A DNA stretch of 44,901 nucleotides from Candidatus Sericytochromatia bacterium S15B-MN24 CBMW_12 (lineage in GTDB: Bacteria; Cyanobacteriota; Sericytochromatia; S15B-MN24; UBA4093), in contig DAZV01000033.1 in the NCBI GenBank assembly GCA_002083825.1, positions 1 through 44,901 on the forward strand, in the 5' to 3' direction. The position numbers and the translations under genes are program-made. Below are positions 37,534-44,348 of the stretch, piece by piece; the first letter of the stretch is position 1, and each line of letters starts with the position of its first letter. The notes beneath the pieces were generated by a model that did not search any database, was not told the DNA's origin, and was given only the letters and a program-made list of their open reading frames with translations.

Positions 37534-37825
37534 CTACCCTTCCGGCCCGCCCATAGTGGCGGGCTTCGTCGTTTGAGGGGTGGCGGACAAACGGCCATCG
37601 AACAGCCTGTAACCATTCCAGGATGAGGGATTGGGGGTGGCTGACACGGGGAACCCTCGAACCTCCCCCTTGGGGTTTCGAAGGTTTCGGAGGTTCGGGA
37701 TCCGATAGCTCCGCCCCACGCGGTAGGGCTGGAGCGCCCCCTCCCGGCACAGCTTCTGGACCGTGACTGGGTGGACCCGGAGTTCGGCGGCGATTTCCCC
37801 CAACCGTCATGAAGTCGTCTGGCAT
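37534..37825 (-). pseudogene. Excisionase-like helix-turn-helix gene broken by a frameshift
   Basis: Translation from the ATG at 37823-37825 (AAGGGGA upstream) reads MPDDFMTVG and then loses sense; one frame over, sense resumes as GEIAAELRVHPVTVQKLCREGALQPYRVGRSYRI. The join is a run of five C (37797-37801 on the plus strand), so one base has been gained there. The helix-turn-helix followed by GRSYRI is the excisionase/MerR-like (HTH_17) fold. Downstream the frame drifts into low-complexity sequence. A TTG at 37803 could in principle start the second frame. It lies 0.7 kb inside the right edge of element A, where an excision factor is expected. Confidence 0.75.
37545..37564 (+). terminator. 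Terminator of the toxin-antitoxin operon
   Basis: GCCCGCC (37545-37551) pairs with GGCGGGC (37558-37564) around a six-base loop, followed by TTCGTCGTTT. It lies 30 bases after the toxin stop and overlaps the end of the convergent excisionase remnant. Confidence 0.75.
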
Positions 37826-38023
37826 TGGTATCCCCTTCTTCGAAGGTGAAAGCCCCCCTTGGCCTGAACGACAGGTCAAGGGGGGCAGCTGAGAACTGCA
37901 CGCTCAACGAATGCGGGAATCGAGGACGACGATCCGGTTCCACCCGACTAGGGTTGCCCCTCGCCAGCCCATTGAATGTTAGGCTGGAGCTGGATGGACG
38001 TACTGGTCCTAGTTACAGGGCGT

Positions 38024-38239
38024 CTACTTGCTGGTGAATAGCTCGTAAACCTTGTGGAACATCGCTCCAGCGATCGCTGCGATTAGTAGGAGCGTGATAA
38101 GAGACTTGCCTTGGGCGATGCTAGGGGTGAGTGCCAACGTAACCAGTACAAATGCGATCCAGGTCGCACCTACCAACAGTACAAGTCCCTTGGCCTTCGG
38201 GCTGAACTTTCGAGTCAACGTGGTCTTGATTGTCTGCAT
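38024..38239 (-). CDS. Small two-helix membrane protein
   Basis: 71 residues. A basic N terminus (RKFSPKAKG) is followed by two hydrophobic segments at about 18-41 and 47-66, predicting an inner-membrane hairpin. AGGAG lies ten bases before the ATG. No family was recognised; size and topology allow a holin-like protein, a small toxin or an accessory membrane peptide. It lies 24 bases downstream of a 24-residue reading frame with a strong ribosome site, and near the right edge of element A. Confidence 0.6.
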   Translation of the reverse strand: MQTIKTTLTRKFSPKAKGLVLLVGATWIAFVLVTLALTPSIAQGKSLITLLLIAAIAGAMFHKVYELFTSK

Positions 38240-38263
38240 GATGATAGCTCTCCTGTTTTTGTG

Positions 38264-38338
38264 TCATACCCAGAGTGCAACCTGTGCTACCACCTCGAAC
38301 GCGATATCCACCACCGCCAGGAAGTCGTCTTGCGACAT
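38264..38338 (-). CDS. 24-residue small protein upstream of the membrane protein
   Basis: The ATG at 38336-38338 follows GGGAGGAATCACT, one of the best ribosome sites in the window. The product is short, acidic then hydrophobic (MSQDDFLAVVDIAFEVVAQ...). It could be a short membrane peptide, a leader peptide controlling the next gene, or a phage-type small protein. There is no homology evidence. The call rests on the ribosome site and tandem position. Confidence 0.45.
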   Translation of the reverse strand: MSQDDFLAVVDIAFEVVAQVALWV

Positions 38339-38363
38339 AGTGATTCCTCCCTGCAAACGAAGA

Positions 38364-38398
38364 GCGCCCCGCTTCCCGAACGTCGGTAAACGGGGCGC
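38364..38398 (-). promoter_or_regulatory. Hairpin in the leader of the small-protein pair
   Basis: GCGCCCCG (38364-38371) pairs perfectly with CGGGGCGC (38391-38398) around a 19-base loop, ending 25 bases before the small-protein ATG. On the minus strand it is followed by TCTTCGTTTG, so it could be an attenuator or a weak terminator. Confidence 0.45.
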
Positions 38399-38454
38399 AG
38401 TCGAGTAAAGCGAGCAAATAAAGCAAAAGATGCAAGGGCCGAAAAGCAAAGAGA

Positions 38455-38482
38455 GAGGGCCCCAGGGAACCCTGAGACCCTC
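38455..38482 (-). terminator. Terminator following the right tRNA 3' fragment
   Basis: On the minus strand a 13-bp stem with two G-T wobbles (GAGGGTCTCAGGG pairing with CCCTGGGGCCCTC) is followed by TCTCTTTGCTTTTC. It begins eight bases past the tRNA fragment. Integrative elements often carry a tRNA tail plus terminator that restores the target gene. Confidence 0.8.
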
Positions 38483-38490
38483 ATCAACTC

Positions 38491-38530
38491 TAGCTCCGCG
38501 TGCTGGATTCGAACCAGCGACCTAGTGATT
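38491..38530 (-). other. Attachment-site-like tRNA 3' fragment (right copy)
   Basis: Identical over 40 bases to 26713-26752 and in the same orientation: variable loop, T arm and acceptor 3' strand of a tRNA-Asn-like gene. Sequence past 38530 starts GACAGTTACG and does not rebuild an anticodon stem or a 5' half. It is the boundary between element A and whatever lies to its right. Confidence 0.85.
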
Positions 38531-38676
38531 GACAGTTACGACCGGAGCTGTCGAAAGCCGCATGACGGCTAGTTTTCCAAAGTTTTTGCGCACTGCTTAT
38601 TCTGCTTCTGCCATCATGAGTCCCCCACGGGACAAGGTCTTCATTCCACATCGATTGTCCAGGCGCCTGGACTTTA

Positions 38677-39897
38677 TCATCTCGCGCGCGGCGAAGGACG
38701 ACGTGGTTGCTTGGAGCGCGTCGGGGTCGCCAGCTCCCACTCAAAGGTATCCAGCAGGGCGAGGACTTCGGGCGCCTCCCATGCGCGGTTGCGCTTCTTG
38801 CCCAGCACGACGGGCCGCAAAACTCCGGCCTTCTCCAAGGAGAGTAGTGCCACGCGGGCGGCTTCATCGCTTACCCCGGCCAGCGAGGCCGCGATCTTGC
38901 CGTCGAGGACGGGACGAACCGGGAGCAATCGGATGAGCTTCTCGGTGGTCGAGTCCCTCCGAGGGCTCCCGGCATCCGCACGCCAGCGGTCCTGCAACTC
39001 TCCCAGCCGCTGGGTCAAGTCCTCGGAGTGCTGGATGGCCGTCCGCATGGTGCCGACGAACAGGGAGCACCAATCGAGAACATTGGCCTCGCGATATTGG
39101 GTGAGCCCTTCGACATAGCGGCCCGCGTTGGTGGCGAGCACGACGCTGACTGGCGGCACGACCGTCGGAGCGAGGCCGCGCCTGCGAAGAACCGCATGGA
39201 TCAAGGCCCGCCCTACCCGGCCGTTGCCATCAGCGAATGGGTGGATGGTCTCGAACTGCGAATGGGCGACCGCCGCCTGGATGACCCCCGGCAGATCTTG
39301 CCGCTCTATGAAAACGCAGAGGTCTTCCAGCAGCTCTTGGACGCGGTCCTCTGGTGGTGGGATGAATTCGGCGTGGCGAGGGCTCGCAGTGTCGCCTCCA
39401 ATCCAATTCTGGGTCGTGCGGATTTGACCTGCGAGGGCTCGGTCGGCTGTATCTTCGAGGAGTCGAGCATGGATTTGGATCAGATCCGAGGGCGAGATCC
39501 TCTCCGCCTTGCTGCCCATCTCGATCGCGAGCTCCATCGCGCGGACGTTACCCAGTACGGCTCGTGCGGTGGCATCAGCGACGGCAGGCTCAAACATAGC
39601 CTGGGCCAACCGTCGCTGCGACAGGGAGAGCCCTTCGATGCGGGAGGATGCGACGCTTTCGGCTCGCAAGAGCTGTCGGCTCACCGCCTCTAGTCCGATA
39701 AAGCTGGCATGTCCTTGAAGCTGGGCGAGGGCCTTCTCCGCCTCCGTAACTTCCTGGACCAATGTGCCCGGCATCAGGAGTTCAAGGTTGGCAATGGGAT
39801 CGGGAAGGTAGGCTTGATAGGCGAAGGCTTGTCGTGACGACCTGCCCCCGGGGGCTGCGGGGTCGGCAGGCCAGATTCTCTCGATGTAGCTCGGCAT
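38677..39897 (-). CDS. Fic-domain AMP-transferase with self-inhibitory helix and winged helix
   Basis: 406 residues from the ATG at 39895-39897 (AAGGA ten bases upstream); a GTG at 39930 is an in-frame alternative. The Fic motif HPFADGNGRVGR is complete, with catalytic His219. An N-terminal inhibitory helix of the SxxxEG type lies at Ser84-Glu88-Gly89 (SSRIEG), making it a class II, self-inhibited Fic. The last 80 residues form a winged helix (KIAASLAGVSDEAARVALLSLEKAGVLRP). Fic enzymes transfer AMP, or another nucleotide part, to hydroxyl groups of proteins. Two palindromes directly upstream suggest the protein binds its own promoter. Targets unknown. Confidence 0.92.
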   Translation of the reverse strand: MPSYIERIWPADPAAPGGRSSRQAFAYQAYLPDPIANLELLMPGTLVQEVTEAEKALAQLQGHASFIGLEAVSRQLLRAESVASSRIEGLSLSQRRLAQAMFEPAVADATARAVLGNVRAMELAIEMGSKAERISPSDLIQIHARLLEDTADRALAGQIRTTQNWIGGDTASPRHAEFIPPPEDRVQELLEDLCVFIERQDLPGVIQAAVAHSQFETIHPFADGNGRVGRALIHAVLRRRGLAPTVVPPVSVVLATNAGRYVEGLTQYREANVLDWCSLFVGTMRTAIQHSEDLTQRLGELQDRWRADAGSPRRDSTTEKLIRLLPVRPVLDGKIAASLAGVSDEAARVALLSLEKAGVLRPVVLGKKRNRAWEAPEVLALLDTFEWELATPTRSKQPRRPSPRAR

Positions 39898-39906
39898 CGT
39901 GATGTA

Positions 39907-39980
39907 ATCCTTGGGTAACTCATCCGTCACCCAAGGATATTTCGGATCCTTGGGTAAGTCAACTCATACCCAAGGATCCG
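39907..39980 (-). promoter_or_regulatory. Paired palindromic operators upstream of fic
   Basis: Four copies of the half-site ATCCTTGGGT form two palindromes. The outer one has perfect 14-bp arms CGGATCCTTGGGTA (39943-39956 and 39967-39980) ten bases apart. The inner one has perfect 10-bp arms (39907-39916 and 39929-39938) twelve bases apart and ends nine bases before the fic ATG, covering its ribosome site. They probably bind a dimeric winged-helix protein, most simply Fic itself. Confidence 0.8.
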
Positions 39981-39983
39981 ATC

Positions 39984-40088
39984 ATGCCGGTTAAGCGAGC
40001 GAAAGCGGAGAAGGCCGCACTACGTTCGAAAGAAGGCCAAGGAGGCGGAAGGAGGAGACAAGGCCGAACACTTGGAGTAGGATGTTGA
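39984..40088 (+). CDS. Possible small basic protein divergent from fic
   Basis: An ATG three bases past the palindrome opens a 34-codon frame beginning MPVKRAKAEKAALRSKEG. A one-base shift after SK gives a more natural ending (KAKEAEGGDKAEHLE, stop at 40078-40080), so it may be a frameshifted remnant of a lysine-rich peptide. There is no ribosome site. Weak call. Confidence 0.25.
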   Translation: MPVKRAKAEKAALRSKEGQGGGRRRQGRTLGVGC

Positions 40089-40113
40089 TTAACTAGCGTC
40101 ACTTCGGTTCTGC

Positions 40114-40155
40114 GGTGTTCGCCTTCCCGGAATTGGTGTTCGGCTTCGCCGGAAT
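40114..40155. repeat. Imperfect tandem 21-bp repeat
   Basis: GGTGTTCGCCTTCCCGGAATT is followed at once by GGTGTTCGGCTTCGCCGGAAT, just past the stop of the SEFIR gene. Function unknown; it may be a small intergenic repeat family. Confidence 0.6.
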
Positions 40156-40163
40156 ACTCACGC

Positions 40164-41957
40164 TCAATTCGAGGGAAAGCGATCCGGGCGGATCAGCTTA
40201 CCTTTGCTGTCCCAGACTGATGGGAGAAACATCCCAAAACAACGCACCAGGTACCTAAGGGCTGCCTCGGCTTCAATGTCCAGAGTCTTGCAGTCAAGGA
40301 GTGGCCGCTGGAACTCCAATACCTCATCACGTACTGGGTGACCAAGCACTGGTTGATCAAACTCCACGCGAGAGTAGAGCCTCATCCCTGACGTTCCTGT
40401 AACAACCACCGTTAGAACTGATGGGGAGGAAAGCGCCAACCTTGAAGAGAGTGCCCCAATTTCTCGAACCAGCGTAAGCACGCAATGAGCCAGATCTGTG
40501 TACCGCATGAGGCGTCCCAATGGGGTGGGGGCATCATCGTCCCCCGGATACTCAGAGACCTGTTTGACCGAGCTATCGAGGCACACAGCAAGCTCGAGCA
40601 ACCCATCTTGTCGGATTTCGCTGTAGTGGCCACGGCCGCTTGCGAGCTCCCGCAGATCCTCATTGATGAGACCACGGCTGTACGGCCGCGTGTGGTAGAC
40701 ATTAATGTTTGTTCCGTTAACGCCGTCCGCTTCTTCAGGGAGACGAATGGCATTCAGGGCTGCAAAGGTTTCTTTTGCGTCCACATCGATCGTTACAGGG
40801 GAGTCATCACCTGGGGCCAGGAAGACGCTCAACCATGCCGCTCCTTCCGCTCGGGCTTTGACTTCCTGAATTCGGGGAACGATCAATCCGCTGAATGCAG
40901 ATGCGCGGTTCGAGGCAAGCTGGGGTTGGGTTAATCCAATGTCTCTGAAGAGCTTCCTTGTCCGAGCCGTTGGTGAGATTTCGCTGAACTCAAACGGATG
41001 GGTCCCCGCGTTACGCTCTACCTCAGCAAGGCCATGGTGCTCGATGTATGCAGCCGCCCAGTTTAAACGCGCGGGTGGCTCACCAAGTCCCTCAGCTACT
41101 TGCGGGCCGGTAGACGATCCATGGTCGAAAACGTAACGCGCAAGCCGCGTTGCAGTGGTCTCCAAGTCAAATCCAACTGCAGCAGGGACGCGCTCAAACG
41201 CCTCAACCGGGACGGTCACGGAATCCCACAGATACGGATCCCCTCCAAGCATGTCGTCGAGTTCCAGCAGTCCATCCTCAGCCAGAAGTTCGATCGCATC
41301 GTTCACCTCTTCAGGGGCGAAGTGGCGATCCTGAAGGACCGAGGCCAACTGAACGTACTTCTGCCCGGTCGTTGCCGCTTCCTTGATGAGTAGGGTCAGG
41401 ATCTGATCTTCCAGGTTGCTGGCACCTGCTGGCTGATCGATGGAAGTGTGAGCGTCTTGCTCGTGGGGTGATGAATCGGAGGAAATACCGGGCGCAGGAT
41501 CTGGCTGACCAAGCGGCGGAGGGCCAACTAGTTTGCCAAGGATGGTGTCGATCAAGCGCTGAATTGCCTGCTCGTCGTCCGAGCGGAGGTTGGCAAACAA
41601 TTTACCCTTGAGGCCCGTAGGGATCGCAGAGTTTTGATCCCCTTCTCGGAGGATGGGAATAAACTTTCGTTGATTTCCCGATGCGAGGAGTTCACTGCTG
41701 ATGATGCCCTCCTCGTAGCCCACGCCACCAGTCCTGGCATCGCTCTTTTCTTTGTAAGTCGGCGTGCACACGATGAGCACTCGATCTGCTTCGGTGATCT
41801 CGCGCTCCATGAAGTGGGTAAGGGAATCCCCCAATTGAAGGTCCCAGTGATCGAGCTTGACGTCGATCCCCGCTTTCCTCAGCCGGAACGCAAAATTACT
41901 GACCCATTCCTGGTGAGCTGGGCCTTCCCACGAATACGAAACGAATACTCTCGGCAC
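40164..41957 (-). CDS. SEFIR (TIR-like) domain protein, candidate antiphage effector
   Basis: 597 residues from a GTG start with AGGA eight bases upstream. The N-terminal 150 residues are a SEFIR domain: PRVFVSYSW, WVSNFAFRLRKAGIDVKLDHWDL, EADRVLIVCTPTYKEK and GGVGYEEGIISSEL. A low-complexity linker leads to a winged-helix-like part (about 185-260). The last 250 residues are a mixed fold I do not recognise (SAFSGLIVPRIQE, RGLINEDLREL, YSEIRQDGLLELAV). Known: bacterial SEFIR proteins act as one-gene antiphage systems that deplete NAD. Here the SEFIR domain is N-terminal and the tail would be the sensor; that is inference. The gene is AT-richer than the core genes and sits in element B beside fic. 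Confidence 0.8.
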   Translation of the reverse strand: MPRVFVSYSWEGPAHQEWVSNFAFRLRKAGIDVKLDHWDLQLGDSLTHFMEREITEADRVLIVCTPTYKEKSDARTGGVGYEEGIISSELLASGNQRKFIPILREGDQNSAIPTGLKGKLFANLRSDDEQAIQRLIDTILGKLVGPPPLGQPDPAPGISSDSSPHEQDAHTSIDQPAGASNLEDQILTLLIKEAATTGQKYVQLASVLQDRHFAPEEVNDAIELLAEDGLLELDDMLGGDPYLWDSVTVPVEAFERVPAAVGFDLETTATRLARYVFDHGSSTGPQVAEGLGEPPARLNWAAAYIEHHGLAEVERNAGTHPFEFSEISPTARTRKLFRDIGLTQPQLASNRASAFSGLIVPRIQEVKARAEGAAWLSVFLAPGDDSPVTIDVDAKETFAALNAIRLPEEADGVNGTNINVYHTRPYSRGLINEDLRELASGRGHYSEIRQDGLLELAVCLDSSVKQVSEYPGDDDAPTPLGRLMRYTDLAHCVLTLVREIGALSSRLALSSPSVLTVVVTGTSGMRLYSRVEFDQPVLGHPVRDEVLEFQRPLLDCKTLDIEAEAALRYLVRCFGMFLPSVWDSKGKLIRPDRFPSN

Positions 41958-42117
41958 GACGAAGTTCCTGAATGCTCCTTGGTGCTACTTTGGCAGCATC
42001 GACTGCTCTGTCAGCGGTTAGTATACCCATCGAAAGCTTCGGCTGTCATGAGGCCCTTGGGCCCGATGTCGCGAGACAGCGTTTCCTTCGGGGCCTGTGT
42101 CGAGATGGGGGGCGTAG

Positions 42118-42465
42118 CTAAAGGCGGGAGCCGGAGTCGGAAAAACCTGCCGCGATGCACGGGATGACCTCGTGTTCCTCCGGCATAAACGAATCGTCGG
42201 CGTAGGCGAGGCCCAACAGCTCCTGTATCGCCGCGTCCTTGGCCCGCTGGCTGTGGAAGGTTACGATGGCCTCCGCTTCGGACATCGAGGGGGCCGTGTC
42301 ACGAGGAAGGCCCATCTCGCTGGTCATCCGCGCAATGGCGTCGATCTCCTCGGCGGCGAGCAGGCCATCGGCATGAATAAGCTGGCGGGCGAAGCTCAGG
42401 AAGGCGGGTTGCTTCGACGGGCTGCGAAAGTGCCCCCAACCGGGTATAATAACGTAAGCTTGCCT
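42118..42465 (-). pseudogene. TerB-like gene remnant without a start codon
   Basis: The open minus-strand frame reads QPAFLSFARQLIHADGLLAAEEIDAIARMTSEMGL and later ELLGLAYADDSFMPEEHEVI, the two halves of a TerB-like (tellurite resistance B/DnaJ-linked) helical domain. Between the in-frame stop at 42466-42468 and the first ATG (42325-42327), which is inside the domain, there is no ATG, GTG or TTG. The C terminus also ends early after IPCIAAGFS. A gene cut at both ends is the best reading; starting at the internal ATG would give half a domain. Confidence 0.65.
42442..42450 (+). promoter_or_regulatory. GGGTATAAT promoter-like motif upstream of the metallopeptidase
   Basis: GGGTATAAT contains a perfect TATAAT -10 box and fits the recurring GGGTA motif. 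It lies 101 bases before the TTG start at 42552, further than in the other cases, and inside the TerB-like remnant. No -35 box. Confidence 0.55.
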
Positions 42466-42551
42466 TCAGCGCAGGCCTCGCTTCGAGCCTCCCCCGCTGT
42501 GGACCGGAGCTCCGTGAGGCATCGCGACTTGCCTCGATAAGGATTTCCTCC

Positions 42552-44048
42552 TTGCGTCAGACGATTGCGACCTTGCTAGCCGTCTTGCTGCTCGCGGCCC
42601 AGCCGCATGCTGCTCGTGCGGCCGATGCCCAGAAGCGTACCAGCCGAATCACCATTGTTTACGACGCATCCTATGCGGCCAATTTATACTGGCTGGTAAA
42701 TGCGCTCGCCGGCTACGAGCATGCTGACTCGGCCGCGTACCGGGCATGGTGGCAGGCCCATACCCGCCCAGATCCGGCGGACGAGACCCATCTCGCCACC
42801 TTCCGGGCTCTCCGTGATACCTATCGAGGCCAGTACCTGGACTCGCCGGACGCAGCGACCGATTCCCCCATCCCGGTTCCCCCGCCGCATGATGCCGACC
42901 TGGCCACCAAGTTCTCAGCGCTTTTCATGACGAGCCGGACAATGGACGAGGTGTACGGGAAAGCCGAGGTGCTGTTGCGTGATCGCGACGTGACCCGCCT
43001 CCTACAGGTATTCCGTCATTTCGATCGACGCTTCTCTCCCAGCTGGCCATCGCTGAGCTACGTCGCGGACCATGCCAAGCGTTTCCCTTCGCAACCCATG
43101 ACGCGGGTGCTCGAAGACACCCTTGATCGTGCGGCCGAGTTGCTCGGCGTGGCCCCCGACGCCTCTATCTCCGTCCGCGTCGTCTTCGCGTTCGCCGGAT
43201 CCCGCAAGGTTCTGCACGGCAACGCCTTCGGCGGCGGCACCAACCTGCTGGTCGAAATTCCGAAAGATCCCGACCCGCTCTGCCAGGCTGATGTGGTTGT
43301 ACACGAGGTCTGTCACATGCTCGACCGTGAAGGCGGCGCTCGCGAGAGCAAGGCTTTCATGAATGCCATGCTGAGCACCGGGCTCCCGTCTGCCATTCCG
43401 GCCTTGGGGCTGATGAGTGAAGGGCTGGCCACCGCTATCGGCCAAGGGGTCTTTCAGGAACGGACGGATCCCGAACAGTTCGGGAAGCGCCTGACCACTC
43501 CGCGCTCTTTCTATATGGACGATGCGATCGATCGTTACGCGAAGACCATCCTGCCGGTGGTCAAAACGGCGATAGAGGAGAAGCGGTCGCTCGTCTCCAT
43601 CGCTCCCGAGCTGGTCGCAGGGTTCGAACGCGCTTTCGCCGGGCATGCGCTCACCCCGCTTGCGATGCTGAACAACTACGTCCTCGTGGGGGGCCGGCGA
43701 GACACCGAGTTGTTCGCGCCATACTTCGAGGTCGTGCCCCCTCGCAGCCTCTGGCACACGAGCATGGCCGAGGCGGCAGGCATGTTGAAGCGGTATGCGG
43801 CCGCTACGGCGGTGATCCCCCTGCTTCCCGAGGACCTGAAGCTCTTGGAGGCCGATCGACAGGCCCTCGACCTGACCGACGACGAATGGGCGACCCTGCG
43901 GGACGGCCGATGTGGCGTCTTAACCAAGAAGCGACAATTCAACGGCTTTGTCTTCCTAGTCCAGGCACCTGACCGGCAGAAACTACGGGACACCCTGGCC
44001 AAGTTCGGGAGAATGCCGCGCCTCCAGCCGGGCTGGACAACACTTTGA
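42552..44048 (+). CDS. Secreted zinc metallopeptidase-like protein
   Basis: 498 residues from a TTG start with AAGGA eight bases upstream. A signal peptide is evident (MRQTIATLLAVLLLAAQPHAARAAD). The zinc site is HEVCH (His251, Glu252, His255) with a likely third ligand Glu290 in LMSEGLATAIGQG 35 residues on, the gluzincin pattern (HExxH...E). The rest is not recognised as a named peptidase family. It should act in the periplasm or outside the cell; no lipobox or anchor is visible. Substrate unknown. Its neighbours, a TerB-like remnant and a broken transposase, give no hint. Confidence 0.7.
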   Translation: MRQTIATLLAVLLLAAQPHAARAADAQKRTSRITIVYDASYAANLYWLVNALAGYEHADSAAYRAWWQAHTRPDPADETHLATFRALRDTYRGQYLDSPDAATDSPIPVPPPHDADLATKFSALFMTSRTMDEVYGKAEVLLRDRDVTRLLQVFRHFDRRFSPSWPSLSYVADHAKRFPSQPMTRVLEDTLDRAAELLGVAPDASISVRVVFAFAGSRKVLHGNAFGGGTNLLVEIPKDPDPLCQADVVVHEVCHMLDREGGARESKAFMNAMLSTGLPSAIPALGLMSEGLATAIGQGVFQERTDPEQFGKRLTTPRSFYMDDAIDRYAKTILPVVKTAIEEKRSLVSIAPELVAGFERAFAGHALTPLAMLNNYVLVGGRRDTELFAPYFEVVPPRSLWHTSMAEAAGMLKRYAAATAVIPLLPEDLKLLEADRQALDLTDDEWATLRDGRCGVLTKKRQFNGFVFLVQAPDRQKLRDTLAKFGRMPRLQPGWTTL

Positions 44049-44348
44049 GTGCTAACGGCGCTCTCGGAAGACCTATTCCCCCGCGGTTTCAAATCTAGCG
44101 AGGGTTACCCTTTCCGGGGCCGAAGTGAAGCTCTGCGAGCGAGAGGAAGACTTCCTTATCCCTGTCGAGTTTCGAGAGCAAGAAGGCGGGATGGTAGCCG
44201 GGGCTCATGCGGGTCTTCGACAGTAGCAAGGATACCAGCGGGCTATGAAACGCATGAATGTTGGATTTTTGAGAATGGAGAGATGGGGCTGGTGAGGGGG
44301 AGACAGGCGATCAAGAAGGCGCTATGCTGGTTACGGGAGGACCGTGCC
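44049..44348. other. 300-base stretch without a recognisable gene
   Basis: A reading frame runs through it into the transposase, but its first 100 codons look non-coding (Arg/Ser-rich, no ribosome site, no family match). The left end of the insertion sequence should lie here; no terminal inverted repeat could be confirmed because the other end is outside the window. Confidence 0.55.
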
